Assembly (NCBI RefSeq): GCF_013426975.1
Contig: NZ_JACCPY010000032.1
Span: 1-42,822, forward strand
Length of the DNA: 42,822 bases
From: Sphaerotilus sulfidivorans
GTDB lineage: Bacteria; Pseudomonadota; Gammaproteobacteria; Burkholderiales; Burkholderiaceae_C
Direction of reading: 5' to 3'
Shown here: positions 8,420 to 17,069 of the stretch, piece after piece
Layout: every line of letters begins with the position of its first letter
Position numbering within the stretch: the stretch's first letter is position 1
Notes under the pieces: generated by a model
What the model saw: only the letters and a program-made list of their open reading frames with translations
What the model was told of the DNA's origin: nothing
The model's database searches: none
Made by a program: the position numbers and the translations under genes

Positions 8420-8788
8420 TCAGTGCCGGTCGCCGGACGGCTCGGCACCTGCGGATTCCACCTCCAGCGTGCAGTCGCAGCCGATGCCCGCGGCGATCAG
8501 GCGGCGGGCGCTGCGGCGCAGCAGCGGGGCGGCCGGACGCAGCCAGACGGGCAGCGGCGCGTGCTGGCCGGTCAGCAGGCCGCAGACATAGCGCGCGGCG
8601 CCCTCGTCCCATTCGAGCATGCGGCAGGCGCCGTCGCGGCGCTGGCTGGCGAGCATGCCGACCGGGCAGGGTTCGGTCAGGCAGCACAGGCCGCAGCCGT
8701 TGCAGGCCTGGCCGGGCGCGGGCTTGCGCGGCGCGTCGGCGTGGATCTGGATGACGCGGCGGTCGGTGGCGGCAGGAGGGGCATCCAT
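8420..8788 (-). CDS. Cysteine-rich hypothetical protein (possible metal or Fe-S site)
   Basis: The 122-residue protein has a ferredoxin-like cluster of cysteines near residues 29-41 (CNGCGLCCLTEPC), two further isolated cysteines and a late CDC pair. This pattern suggests binding of an iron-sulfur cluster or zinc. I cannot name a family with certainty; it resembles short YkgJ-like Fe/Zn-chelating proteins of Burkholderiales. The mid-region is basic and proline-rich (WLRPAAPLLRRSARR). It lies 64 bp downstream of the ferredoxin gene that ends the cobalamin operon and is on the same strand, so it may be the last operon gene. Confidence 0.65.
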   Translation of the reverse strand: MDAPPAATDRRVIQIHADAPRKPAPGQACNGCGLCCLTEPCPVGMLASQRRDGACRMLEWDEGAARYVCGLLTGQHAPLPVWLRPAAPLLRRSARRLIAAGIGCDCTLEVESAGAEPSGDRH

Positions 8789-8852
8789 CGCGCCAGTGCA
8801 GCATGGCGCGCCGAGGACGGATGCGCCGAAAAGCGCACCCTCCCCCGTCGCT

Positions 8853-9218
8853 TCAGTCGTGGGCGTCGTCGTCCGCGCAGGTGCCCGGGCCCTGGTGGAA
8901 GACCAGATCGGCGACCGGCTCGCCGCCGACCAGGTGCGAGGCGATGATGCGGTCCATGTTCTGCGGCGTGACGTCGTGGTACCAGGTGCCGTCGGGCTGC
9001 ACGCACATCACCGGGCCGCCCTTGCAGGCGGCAAAGCAGCTGACGCGGCTGCGCTTGACCCGCAGCTCGCCGTCGTTCAGGCCCGCGGCCTTGAACTTCT
9101 CGCCCAGGCTGTCGAACAGCGCCTGGGCCTGGCCGTCCTGGGTGCAGCGCGGACCGGTGCAGACCAGCAGGTGGCGGCGGTAGGCGCCGATCTTCGGCTT
9201 GACGGCGGTCTCGCTCAT
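8853..9218 (-). CDS. Thioredoxin-like [2Fe-2S] ferredoxin
   Basis: The 121-residue protein has the spacing of thioredoxin-fold [2Fe-2S] ferredoxins: C20 and C25 in the CTGPRC motif, then C61 and C65 in [12 protein letters not shown], with the [14 protein letters not shown] strand after them. It is soluble and probably carries single electrons. Its ATG overlaps the cobJ stop by 4 bp (ATGA), so it is translationally coupled to the cobalamin genes. Ferredoxins at this position in cobalamin operons are thought to serve redox steps of corrin synthesis or to maintain Fe-S enzymes of the pathway. The partner is inferred from context. Confidence 0.85.
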   Translation of the reverse strand: MSETAVKPKIGAYRRHLLVCTGPRCTQDGQAQALFDSLGEKFKAAGLNDGELRVKRSRVSCFAACKGGPVMCVQPDGTWYHDVTPQNMDRIIASHLVGGEPVADLVFHQGPGTCADDDAHD

Positions 9219-10243
9219 GCTTCGCTCTCCTCGGGCAGATCGGCGGCGGCGGCCTCCAGCGGCTCGTCCAGCGTGGCGCGGATGTAGTCGACCGGCAGGC
9301 GGTGGCGCGCGGCGAGCTGCTCGACGCTCTCGCCGGCGGCGTGGTCGGCCTGCAGCGTGTCCAGCCAGCCGAGCAGGCCGGTGGAGAGCGAGCGGCCGGC
9401 CTTCTCGCCGTCGCGGGTCTCGAAGCCCTGTTCGGCGTCGTACTTGTTGGCGTAGCCACGCGGCGTGACCATCAGCCCGTCGCGCACGAAGGTGCTGCTG
9501 TTGCCGATCAGCACGGTGCTGAGCATGCCGATGTCCTGCTCGGCCATCTGCGCCAGCGTCGTGAAGACGATGTTCTGACGGCGGCGGTAGGCGCTCTTGA
9601 CGATGGCCACCGGCGTGTCGGCGCGGCGGTGGCGCAGGAACAGACGCTGCGCCTCGACGATCTGGCGGGTGCGGCGGCCGCTCTTGGGGTTGTAGAGCGC
9701 GACGACGAAGTCGGCCATCGCCACCGCATCGAGCCGGCGGGCGATCACCGGCCAGGGCGTGAGCAGGTCCGAGAGCGAGATGGCGCAGAAGTCGTGCGTC
9801 AGCGGCGCGCCGACCAGCGCGGCGCAGCTGTTGAGCGCCGAGGCGCCCGGCACGATCTCGACCGCGACGTCGCCCTCTGGCGTCCAGCCGGCCTGGAACA
9901 GCACCTCGTAGGTCGGCCCGGCCATGCCGTAGACGCCGGCGTCGCCGCTGGAGACCAGCGCCACCTTCCTGCCGGCGCGGGCGGCGTCGAGCGCGCTGAC
10001 CGCGCGGTCAAGCTCCTCGGTCATGCCCTTGCGCACGACCTCCTTGCCCTCCAGCAGGTCGGCGACCAGCTTGATGTAGGTGACGTAGCCGACCACCACA
10101 TCGGCCTCGGCGATGGCGCTGCGGGCGCGCGCGGTCATGTGCTCGACGCTGCCGGGGCCGATGCCGACGAGCATGATCTTGCCGGCGGGTGGGGGGGAGG
10201 CGTCGAACTCGGCGAGTGCGGCGGGAAGGATGGGATCGTTCAC
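9215..10243 (-). CDS. cobJ: Precorrin-3B/cobalt-factor III C17-methyltransferase, with C-terminal extension
   Basis: CobJ/CbiH methylates C17 and drives ring contraction. The N-terminal SAM-binding motif [11 protein letters not shown] is at residues 27-37, and the second motif [12 protein letters not shown] and third [18 protein letters not shown] are present. At 342 residues it is about 80-90 longer than a minimal CbiH; the extra part (after about residue 262) is predicted helical and includes [14 protein letters not shown]. Some organisms have CbiH enzymes with a C-terminal redox domain, but this tail contains no cysteine. Both ends overlap the neighbouring genes by 4 bp (cobE upstream, ferredoxin downstream). 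In this cobalt-early operon the substrate is probably cobalt-factor III. Confidence 0.93.
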   Translation of the reverse strand: MNDPILPAALAEFDASPPPAGKIMLVGIGPGSVEHMTARARSAIAEADVVVGYVTYIKLVADLLEGKEVVRKGMTEELDRAVSALDAARAGRKVALVSSGDAGVYGMAGPTYEVLFQAGWTPEGDVAVEIVPGASALNSCAALVGAPLTHDFCAISLSDLLTPWPVIARRLDAVAMADFVVALYNPKSGRRTRQIVEAQRLFLRHRRADTPVAIVKSAYRRRQNIVFTTLAQMAEQDIGMLSTVLIGNSSTFVRDGLMVTPRGYANKYDAEQGFETRDGEKAGRSLSTGLLGWLDTLQADHAAGESVEQLAARHRLPVDYIRATLDEPLEAAAADLPEESEA

Positions 10244-10686
10244 GGGATCTCCGGTTCGGGGGATTCAGGGGATGGAGCCGGGCTGCGCATCCGCGCCACC
10301 GACACGGTGGCATGGCGCCCGTCCGGCCCGCGCAGGCGGTGCTTCTCAACGACCAGCGCGCGCATCTCGTCGGCACGGCCGGCGGCCAGCAGCGCGGCGG
10401 CCTCGCTGACCGAGGGCGTGCCGGTGTGGCGGCGCACCGTCTCGGACGGGTTGGGCACCGCGACCCGGGCCAGGACGTCCGGCGCATGGAAGACCGGCGT
10501 CCAGCCCTCGGTGCGGCAGAGCGCCAGCAGGCCGGTCTCGTCGGCCTTCAGCGTGATGCTGGCCACCGCCGCCACATCGGCCCGGACCGCACCGGCCTGG
10601 GTCAGCGCCTGATCGACGGCCTGGCGCAGCGTGGCCTCGGGCGTGCCGCGGTCGCAGCCCAGGCCGAGCGCGAGGCGCGGCTTCAT
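10240..10686 (-). CDS. cobE: CobE / CbiG C-terminal domain protein
   Basis: The 148-residue protein begins with LALGLGCDRGTP, the glycine/cysteine motif that opens the CbiG C-terminal (CobE) domain. It then has SITLKADETGLLALC and a VARVAVPNPSETVRRHTGTPSVSEAAAL segment typical of the family. In Salmonella-type CbiG this domain is fused to the catalytic part; here it is a separate gene. The ATG at 10686 overlaps the cbiG stop by 4 bp, so the two halves are made in step and probably act together in opening the delta-lactone of cobalt-precorrin-5A. The C-terminal ~20 residues are proline-rich and probably disordered. Confidence 0.88.
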   Translation of the reverse strand: MKPRLALGLGCDRGTPEATLRQAVDQALTQAGAVRADVAAVASITLKADETGLLALCRTEGWTPVFHAPDVLARVAVPNPSETVRRHTGTPSVSEAAALLAAGRADEMRALVVEKHRLRGPDGRHATVSVARMRSPAPSPESPEPEIP

Positions 10687-11450
10687 GCGGCCGGCTCCTC
10701 GTGCGGCGGGCGGTAGACCACCAAGCGCTCGGCCCAGCGCGTCCAGACCTCGGGCGCGATCTCGGCGTGCGTGACCCACAGCACCGCGCGGTGGCGGGCC
10801 GGATCGACCTGGTCGAAGCGCGTCAGGCGCTCGATGCTGGCCGGCAGCGGCGTGGGCCGCGTCCACCAGTCGGGCCGGCCGGCCTCCTGCACGAAGGCGA
10901 TCGGCTCGCCGTTGACCACATGCGCCGAGACGCGGGTGATGTTGATCTTCGGCGCCTCGACGCGCCAGCCCAGCTCGCGGCCGAGAATGTCGACCGGGAT
11001 GGTGCGGCCCACGTCCGACGCGGTGGTCACCACCGGCGTGGCGCCGATCAGTCCGGCCACCTGCTCGGCCATCGCGTTGGCGCCGCCGACATGGCCCGAG
11101 AGCACCGGGATGACGAACTGGCCGGCATCGTCGATCACCGTCACGCCGGGATCGACGTCCTTGTTCCTCAGGTGCGGCGCGATCAGTCGCACCACGGCAC
11201 CGAGCGAGACGAAGAAGACCAGCTGGTCGAAGCCCTCGAACAGCGGCGCGATCTCGTCGCGCAGCGCGCCCTCGTAGGCGCGCACCGGATTGGCCACGGC
11301 GGCGAAGGCGCCGGCGAACCTGGCCGAGGTGCAGATCGACGCCTGCGGCAGCCGGCGCGCCAGTGCCGCGGCCTGCGCGGCGCCGTGCTTCGTGATGGCG
11401 ACGATGCAGACGCGCGCATCGACAGCGGAAACGGACGGGACAGCGTTCAT
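10683..11450 (-). CDS. cbiG: Cobalt-precorrin-5A hydrolase CbiG, N-terminal and central domains only
   Basis: CbiG opens the ring-A acetate lactone and releases acetaldehyde in the cobalt-early route. From ATG 11450 the protein is 255 residues and contains the family signatures VVRLIAPHLRNKDVDPGV and LSGHVGGANAMAEQ followed by TTASDV. It stops before the CobE-like domain, which is encoded by the next gene with a 4-bp overlap, so CbiG is naturally split here. The reading frame is open far upstream through cobI, but the ATG overlapping the cobI stop (ATGA at 11447-11450) is the clear start. A CbiG rather than CobF/CobG set supports the anaerobic-type pathway. Confidence 0.92.
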   Translation of the reverse strand: MNAVPSVSAVDARVCIVAITKHGAAQAAALARRLPQASICTSARFAGAFAAVANPVRAYEGALRDEIAPLFEGFDQLVFFVSLGAVVRLIAPHLRNKDVDPGVTVIDDAGQFVIPVLSGHVGGANAMAEQVAGLIGATPVVTTASDVGRTIPVDILGRELGWRVEAPKINITRVSAHVVNGEPIAFVQEAGRPDWWTRPTPLPASIERLTRFDQVDPARHRAVLWVTHAEIAPEVWTRWAERLVVYRPPHEEPAA

Positions 11451-12259
11451 GCGGCGACTCCGGGCGAGGTCTTCTTCAGGCAGCCGCGGATGCGCTCGCC
11501 GCGCACCCGGTGCGGGCTGCGCACGATCATCAGCGAGAGGTAGCTGACCTTGCGCTCGCGCAGCGCACGCAGGGCCTTGGGCGTGTCGGCCACCTGTTCG
11601 TCGGGTGCGCCGCAGCGCTCGACGAAGCTGGCGTGGCCGAGCAGCTCGCGCCGCTCCAGCCAGTCGAGCAGCTCGCCGATCAGCGGCTTGACCTTCAGCA
11701 GCACCAGGGTGTCGAAGTCGGCCAGCAGCCGGTCGATCGCCGAGACGCCGTAGGCCGCGGGCACCAGCGCCACGGTGTCGTCCTGCTCGCACAGCGGCAG
11801 CCCTTGCGTGGCGCAGGCCGCGGTGAAGGCGTTGACGCCGGCCACCACCTCGATCGGCAGCTCGGCGCCCTCTTCCTCGGCCAGCGCGCGCAGCGTGCGC
11901 GCCAGGTGGCCGAAGGTGGCGTAGGTGCTGGCGTCGCCCTCGACCAGGAACAGCACATCCTGTCCGGCGCGCAGCTTCGGCCAGACGACTTCGGCCGCGC
12001 GCAGCCAGGCGCGGGCGAGCTTGTCGCCGTCGTGCGTCATCGGGAACAGCAGGCTCTGGTGGTCGGTCGGCGGCACCAGGCCCGCGCGCGCGACGATGTC
12101 GAAGGCGTAGCTCGGCGTCTTCGTGCTGCGCGCCGGGTAGACCCAGGCGGTGTCGGTGCGCTCCAGCAGCGCCCAGGCGCGCCGCGTGATCAGGCCCGGG
12201 TCGCCGGGGCCGAGGCTGACGCCGTGCAGCGTGCCCATCTTCTTCAGGCCCGGATTCAT
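11447..12259 (-). CDS. cobI: Precorrin-2/cobalt-factor II C20-methyltransferase
   Basis: CobI/CbiL methylates C20 of (cobalt-)factor II using SAM. The 270-residue protein has the N-terminal motif GVSLGPGDPGLITRRA (about residues 13-28), the VEGDASTYATFGHL motif and the VVAGVNAFTAA segment of the tetrapyrrole methyltransferase fold. Length is normal for the family. Start 12259 overlaps the cobL stop by 4 bp; an internal ATG at 12238 (MGTLHG) is also possible and would remove seven non-conserved residues. It is co-transcribed with cobL and cbiG. Confidence 0.94.
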   Translation of the reverse strand: MNPGLKKMGTLHGVSLGPGDPGLITRRAWALLERTDTAWVYPARSTKTPSYAFDIVARAGLVPPTDHQSLLFPMTHDGDKLARAWLRAAEVVWPKLRAGQDVLFLVEGDASTYATFGHLARTLRALAEEEGAELPIEVVAGVNAFTAACATQGLPLCEQDDTVALVPAAYGVSAIDRLLADFDTLVLLKVKPLIGELLDWLERRELLGHASFVERCGAPDEQVADTPKALRALRERKVSYLSLMIVRSPHRVRGERIRGCLKKTSPGVAA

Positions 12260-13581
12260 GCGGCCTCCTTGCGGGCGCAGACGATCCACACCGGGTTTTC
12301 CGCAGCCATGCGGTGCATGTCGAGAATCGGGCGGCTGCGCGCGGCCTGCAGCTGCAGCACGTCCCAGTCGATCGCATCGGTCGCCGCCATCGCCTTGAGC
12401 GCCTGCGTGGCCACGGCCAGGTTCTCCAGCGTCACGAAGTTCATCACCAGATGACCGCCCGGGCGCAGCCGGCGCAGGCCCAGCGCGATCAAGCTGGAGA
12501 GCTCGCCGCCGGAGCCGCCGATGAAGACGGCGTCCGGATCGGGCCAGGCCTCGAGCCCCTCGGGTGCGCGGCCGTGCACCAGCGTGTGGTTGGAGACGCC
12601 GAAGGCATCGCGGTTGGCGCGCGCGATGGTGATGTCGGCCTCGTTCTTCTCGATCGCCCAGACGTGGCCCTGCGGGCACAGCCGCGCCGCCTCCAGCCCG
12701 ACCGAGCCGGAGCCGGCGCCGATGTCCCACACCCTGCTGTCGGCGCGCAGCTGCAGCCGCGCCAGCGACACCGCACGCACCTCCTGCCTGGTGATCAGGC
12801 CCTTGTCGGGCTGCCGCTGCCGATAGTCGCGGTCGGCCAGGCCGAAGCGCACCGGGTTCGGCCGCGGGCACACCCGCCACAGCAGCACCACGTTCGGATC
12901 GGCGAAGGCCTGCGGCGGCGCCTCGGCCACCTCGGCCGGCGCCAGCTCGGCGCGCACCCGCTCGTCCGGCTGCAGCAGCCGCTCGGCCACCGCCATGCGG
13001 AAGTCCTCGCCCTGCCCCTCGGCGAGCAGCAGCCGGGCGATGCGTGCGGGCGTGTTGTCGGGGCTGGTCAGCACCAGCAGGCGGTCATGTGCGCGCAGCG
13101 CCTGCGCCAGCGCGTGCAGGCCATGCGTGGGCGGCGCGCCGACCTGCCATTCGCCGGCGTCCCGGGCGTGGATCGACACGATGCGCGCGTCCTGCCAGAC
13201 CAGCTTGAGGCGCGCGCAGGCCAGCTGCAGCGTCGAGACATTGGGCAGCACCTCGATCGCCTGCACGCACAGCCGCGCGGCCAGGAAGCCGGCGATGCCG
13301 TGGCAGAGCGGGTCGCCGGTGGCCAGCACCACCACCTTGCGGCCGGCCTCGCGCGCCTCGCTCACCCAGCCGGGCACGGCGCTCAATTTGCCGGTCAGGT
13401 CGAGCCGCTCGGCGTCGGGGCGGATCTCGGCTTCCAGCAGCGCGAGCGTGCGCGCGCCGCCGATCACGCGGTCGGCCGCGCGCAGCTGCGCCCGCGCGGT
13501 CGCGCTCAGGCTGGCCGCGCCGTCGTCGAGCACGCCCAGCACCCGGCAGGGGTTGGGATCCGGAAAGACATCGGTGTTCAT
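12256..13581 (-). CDS. cobL: Precorrin-6Y C5,15-methyltransferase (decarboxylating), CbiE-CbiT fusion
   Basis: The 441-residue protein combines two enzymes. The N-terminal CbiE part (about residues 12-210) has the ATGDPLCHGIAGF SAM-binding motif, and the C-terminal CbiT part (about 250-441) has the Rossmann motif WDIGAGSGSVGLEAARL. Together they methylate C5 and C15 and remove the ring-C acetate carboxyl group. Fusion in this order is the standard CobL arrangement. It starts 12 bp after cbiD and overlaps cobI by 4 bp. All catalytic motifs look intact. Confidence 0.95.
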   Translation of the reverse strand: MNTDVFPDPNPCRVLGVLDDGAASLSATARAQLRAADRVIGGARTLALLEAEIRPDAERLDLTGKLSAVPGWVSEAREAGRKVVVLATGDPLCHGIAGFLAARLCVQAIEVLPNVSTLQLACARLKLVWQDARIVSIHARDAGEWQVGAPPTHGLHALAQALRAHDRLLVLTSPDNTPARIARLLLAEGQGEDFRMAVAERLLQPDERVRAELAPAEVAEAPPQAFADPNVVLLWRVCPRPNPVRFGLADRDYRQRQPDKGLITRQEVRAVSLARLQLRADSRVWDIGAGSGSVGLEAARLCPQGHVWAIEKNEADITIARANRDAFGVSNHTLVHGRAPEGLEAWPDPDAVFIGGSGGELSSLIALGLRRLRPGGHLVMNFVTLENLAVATQALKAMAATDAIDWDVLQLQAARSRPILDMHRMAAENPVWIVCARKEAA

Positions 13582-13593
13582 CAGCAGTCCTCG

Positions 13594-14718
13594 TCAGCGG
13601 GCCGAACTCGCCTCGGCGATCTTGCGGCCCTCGAAATCGCAGACCAGCACCTGCAGGTGGAAGCGCTGGCCGTAGCGCTCGGGCGTGGTCAGCGTGGACA
13701 CCACCTTCTGCGCCAGCGCGGCGTGGAATTCGTTCAGCAGCCCGAGCGCCTCCATGCGCTCGGCGGCGAAGCGGGCCGTCTCGGCGGCGGCGATGGCGGC
13801 GCATTCCTCGGGCGGCGCGCCGATGCCGGCGGCCAGCCCGGCCAGCAGGCCGGTGTCGACCTCGGCGCGGTTGGCGTGGGTGATGGTCTCGCCCTGGGCG
13901 ATCTTGGTCAGCTTGCCGACCATGCCGCCGATCACCACCTCGCGCAGCCCCTGCGCCACCGCCTCGTCCAGCGCGTAGCGCAGGAAGTCGCCCATCTGCA
14001 CGAAGCAGGCGGCGGGCAGCGCGGGGCGCTCCTTCATCGCGAACTGCTCGGTGCGCCCGCCGGTGGTCAGCACGACGACGCCGTGGCCAAGCGTGGCCGC
14101 CACCTGCACGCCCTGCACCACGCTGGCGCGGTAGGCGGCGGTCGAATAGGGCTTGACGATGCCGGTGGTGCCCAGGATCGAGATGCCGCCCAGGATGCCC
14201 AGGCGGGCGTTGAGCGTCTTCTTCGCCATCTCGACGCCCTGCGGCACCGAGATCGTCACCACCAGCCCGACCTCGTCGAGCAGGCCGGCGGCCACCTCGC
14301 GCAGGTTGTCCTCGATGTTGCGTCGCGGCACCGGGTTGATGGCCGGCCCGCCGACCTCCAGCCCCAGCCCGGCCATCGTCACGGTGCCGACGCCGAAGCC
14401 GCCGTGCAGCGTGACCACGCCGGGCCGGTCGGGATCGATCCGCACCTCGGCGGTCAGGTGCGCGCCATCGGTGCAGTCGGGGTCGTCGCCGGCGAACTTC
14501 ACCACCATCGCGTGGGCGGCGCGCCCGGTGCCCTCGCCCTCGCAGCGGCCGTCGTGCACGGCGAAGCGCACCCGGTCGCCGTTGGGCAGCAGGCTCTCGA
14601 CCTCGGCCGGCACCGCGCCCTCGACCAGTCCGAGCGCGGCGGCGCGGGCGGCCGCGGCCGCGCAGGCGCCGGTGGTGAAGCCGGTGCGCGTGCCGCGCTT
14701 GACGGTCTTGTCCATCAT
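13594..14718 (-). CDS. cbiD: Cobalt-precorrin-5B C1-methyltransferase CbiD
   Basis: CbiD methylates C1 in the cobalt-early route and is a marker of that route, since aerobic pathways use the unrelated CobF. The protein opens with KRGTRTGFTTGACAAAAAR and has the diagnostic GFGVGTVTMAGL and GGISILGTTGIVKPYS segments. The start was taken at 14718 (MMDKTV; the second ATG at 14715 is equally possible), giving 374 residues; the frame is open further upstream but that sequence is the shadow of cobH. A GAGG motif precedes the start. It lies between cobH and cobL with short gaps of 19 and 12 bp. Confidence 0.95.
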   Translation of the reverse strand: MMDKTVKRGTRTGFTTGACAAAAARAAALGLVEGAVPAEVESLLPNGDRVRFAVHDGRCEGEGTGRAAHAMVVKFAGDDPDCTDGAHLTAEVRIDPDRPGVVTLHGGFGVGTVTMAGLGLEVGGPAINPVPRRNIEDNLREVAAGLLDEVGLVVTISVPQGVEMAKKTLNARLGILGGISILGTTGIVKPYSTAAYRASVVQGVQVAATLGHGVVVLTTGGRTEQFAMKERPALPAACFVQMGDFLRYALDEAVAQGLREVVIGGMVGKLTKIAQGETITHANRAEVDTGLLAGLAAGIGAPPEECAAIAAAETARFAAERMEALGLLNEFHAALAQKVVSTLTTPERYGQRFHLQVLVCDFEGRKIAEASSAR

Positions 14719-14737
14719 GGAAGCGGCCTCTCCAGCG

Positions 14738-15418
14738 TCAGGCCGCGGCGGCCTTCTGCCGCGCCTCGGCCAGCGACAGCAGCGCGTGCACGGCGGCCAC
14801 CACCAGCGTCGATCCGCCCTTGCGGCCGCGGATGACGATCCAGGGCACATCGGCGATCTCGGCCATCAGGTCCTTCGACTCGGCCGCCGAGACGAATCCC
14901 ACCGGCATGCCGACCACCAGCGCCGGGCGCACGCCCGCCTCGCGGATCAGCCGCACCAGCTCGATCAGCGCGGTTGGCGCATTGCCGATGCCCACAATCG
15001 CGCCCTCCAGCCGCCCGAGCCGGTGCGCCTTGCGCATCGCCTGCACCGCGCGGGTGGTGTCCTCGGCCCGGGCCTGCGCGATCACGTCGGCATCGCTGAT
15101 GAACTGGTGCGTCGTCATGCCGAAGTGCGCCAGGCGCGGCCGCGACAGGCCGGAGCAGATCATCTCGACATCGGCCACCACCGGCGCGCTGCCCTGCAGC
15201 ATCGCCCGGATGCCGGCCTCGACCGCCTCCGGGTGGAAGTCGGTCAGGCCGTTGAACTCGAAGTCGGCGTTGGCGTGGATCATGCGGCGCACGATCGGCC
15301 ACTGCTCGGGCGTGTAGCGGTGCGGGCCGGCCTCGGCGTCGATGATCGCGAAGCTGTCATGCTCGATCGCCTGGCCGGCGCGGGTGAGCTGCTCGGTGAC
15401 GGTGTTGACGGTGCTCAT
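14738..15418 (-). CDS. cobH: Precorrin-8X/cobalt-precorrin-8 methylmutase
   Basis: CobH/CbiC moves the methyl group from C11 to C12 to give (cobalt-)hydrogenobyrinate. The 226-residue protein has the conserved RMIHANADFEF segment with the probable catalytic H48, the DVEMICSGLSR segment and the late substrate loop VGMPVGFVSAAESK. Length is normal. Its start overlaps the cbiX stop by 4 bp (ATGA). The last residues are alanine-rich. The enzyme acts one step before the amidation catalysed by CobB from the first gene of the operon. Confidence 0.95.
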   Translation of the reverse strand: MSTVNTVTEQLTRAGQAIEHDSFAIIDAEAGPHRYTPEQWPIVRRMIHANADFEFNGLTDFHPEAVEAGIRAMLQGSAPVVADVEMICSGLSRPRLAHFGMTTHQFISDADVIAQARAEDTTRAVQAMRKAHRLGRLEGAIVGIGNAPTALIELVRLIREAGVRPALVVGMPVGFVSAAESKDLMAEIADVPWIVIRGRKGGSTLVVAAVHALLSLAEARQKAAAA

Positions 15419-16293
15419 GCCGGTGCGTGCTGGTGCGCGTGCTGATGCGTGTGCTCGTGCGAATGGCCGTGGCCGAGGTCGTGCGCGATCTCGCGGTAGC
15501 TGCAGCCGTCGCAGGGCAGGCGGCTGTCGGGGGTGCCGGCCTGCAGGTCGGCGACGCGCTGCTCCAGCAGCGCGAAGATTTCATCCTCGAAGCCGAAGTG
15601 CGTCGAGGCGGCGAAGCGGATCTGCGGGTACTGCGCGCGCAGGTGCTCGACCTGGCGATGGATGCGCTGCATCAGCGTGCCGGTGTAGAGGTAGTAGGGC
15701 AGCACCACGATCTGGCGCATGCCGATCAGCGCCTGGCGCTGCACCACCCGCTCCAGCCGCGGGAAGGTGATGCCGGTGAAGGCCAGGTCGACCAGCTCGT
15801 GGTCGCCCGCCTCCTGCAGCCAGCGCGCCATCTTGGCCATGTCGCCGTTGGCGGCGCGGTCGGAGGAGCCGCGCCCCAGCAGGATCACGCCGGTGGTCGT
15901 CGGGTCCGGCATGTCGAGCGCATTCATGGCCCTGCGCAGCCGGCGCTTGAGGATCGCCAGGATCGGATCGCAGGCGGTGAGGTGCGGGCCGTAGAGGAAT
16001 TCGGTACCGGGGCAGTGCGCGCGGGCGTGCTCGATCGCCTCCGGGATCTCCATCTTCACATGGCCGGCGGCGTTGAGGATCAGCGGCAGCACCAGCACGC
16101 GGCGCGCGCCCTGCGCCGCGGCGATCAGGCCGTCGTGCAGCGAGGGCGGCGCGAACTCGATGAAGCAGACCTCGATGCGCCAGCGCGGCTGGCGCGCGCG
16201 CCATTGCGCGACGAACTCGCGGATCTCGACATTGCCGGATTCCTCGCGCGAGCCGTGGCCGACGAGCAGGATGCAGTCTGGGTGGTAATTCAT
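15415..16293 (-). CDS. cbiX: Sirohydrochlorin cobaltochelatase CbiX, long form with His-rich tail
   Basis: CbiX inserts cobalt into sirohydrochlorin and so commits it to cobalamin. The 292-residue protein has two chelatase-like halves: the first opens with LLVGHGSREESGN (residues 9-21), the second with ILLGRGSSD near residue 136, and metal-site residues occur in LILNAAGHVKMEIP. The tail has a CDGC motif followed by about eight histidines alternating with other residues in the last 25. Such His-rich tails in long CbiX proteins are thought to bind or store cobalt. Its overlaps with cobM and cobH are both 4 bp. Confidence 0.94.
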   Translation of the reverse strand: MNYHPDCILLVGHGSREESGNVEIREFVAQWRARQPRWRIEVCFIEFAPPSLHDGLIAAAQGARRVLVLPLILNAAGHVKMEIPEAIEHARAHCPGTEFLYGPHLTACDPILAILKRRLRRAMNALDMPDPTTTGVILLGRGSSDRAANGDMAKMARWLQEAGDHELVDLAFTGITFPRLERVVQRQALIGMRQIVVLPYYLYTGTLMQRIHRQVEHLRAQYPQIRFAASTHFGFEDEIFALLEQRVADLQAGTPDSRLPCDGCSYREIAHDLGHGHSHEHTHQHAHQHAPA

Positions 16294-17069
16294 GCGCAAG
16301 CCTTGCGGAAGCGGTGGGTGAAGCCCGGGTCGTAGAGCTTCGACTTGACGAGGTCCGGCCAGTGGCGCGCGCCCAGCGTGGGGCTGGCGAGGACCATGGC
16401 CTGACTGACGATGCCGGCGTCGCGGCAGCGCTGCTTGATGTCGGAAAGCGTGCCGCGCACGATGCGCTCCTCGCCCGGCCAGCTGGCCTTGTGGACGACG
16501 ACGATCGGCGCGTCCTCCGGCCAGCCCGCCGCGCGCAGCCCGGCCTCGACCTTGTGCAGCAGCGTGATCGACAGGAAGATGCACAGCGTGGTGCGGTGCG
16601 CCGCCAGCGCGGCCAGGTCCTCGCCCGGCGGCATCGGCGTGCGGCCCTCGACGCGGGTGAAGATGACGCTCTGCGTGACCTCCGGCAGCGTGAAGCTCTC
16701 GACCGCCGCCGCCGCCGAGGCCATCGCCGACGACACGCCGGGCACCACGCGCACCGGCACGCCGGCGGCGTCGAGCGGCTGCACCAGCTCGATCAGCGCG
16801 CCGTAGAGCGCCGGGTCGCCCGTCTGCAGCCGCACCACCGTCTCGTGCGCGTCGGCCTGCTCGATCAGCCAGGCGGCCATCTGCGGCAGCGTCATCTCCT
16901 TGCTGTCGGCGATGACGCAGCCCGGCGGCGCCCAGCGGGTCGCGGCCTCGTTCACCAGGGAGCCGGCGAACAGGATCGCGCCGGCGCGCTCGATCAGCGC
17001 GCGGCCCTTGACGGTCAGCAGCTCCGGGTCTCCGGGGCCGGCGCCGACGAACCAGACGGTGCCGCGCAT
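16290..17069 (-). CDS. cobM: Precorrin-4/cobalt-precorrin-4 C11-methyltransferase
   Basis: CobM/CbiF adds the C11 methyl group. The 259-residue protein opens with VWFVGAGPGDPELLTVKG, the strongest signature of the family, followed by LQTGDPALYGAL and VVPGVSSAMASAAA. Length is normal. Its ATG at 17069 directly abuts the cbiM stop at 17070, and its own stop overlaps the cbiX start, so translation is coupled in both directions. In this operon the substrate is the cobalt-containing form. Confidence 0.95.
   Translation of the reverse strand: MRGTVWFVGAGPGDPELLTVKGRALIERAGAILFAGSLVNEAATRWAPPGCVIADSKEMTLPQMAAWLIEQADAHETVVRLQTGDPALYGALIELVQPLDAAGVPVRVVPGVSSAMASAAAAVESFTLPEVTQSVIFTRVEGRTPMPPGEDLAALAAHRTTLCIFLSITLLHKVEAGLRAAGWPEDAPIVVVHKASWPGEERIVRGTLSDIKQRCRDAGIVSQAMVLASPTLGARHWPDLVKSKLYDPGFTHRFRKACA

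Noticed and set aside
12313-14835. 840-codon open frame on the plus strand opposite cobL and cbiD
   Set aside because: It is a high-G+C antisense shadow: it covers two genes with full motif sets on the other strand, and its product is a low-complexity His/Arg/Gln/Ala-rich sequence with no domain.
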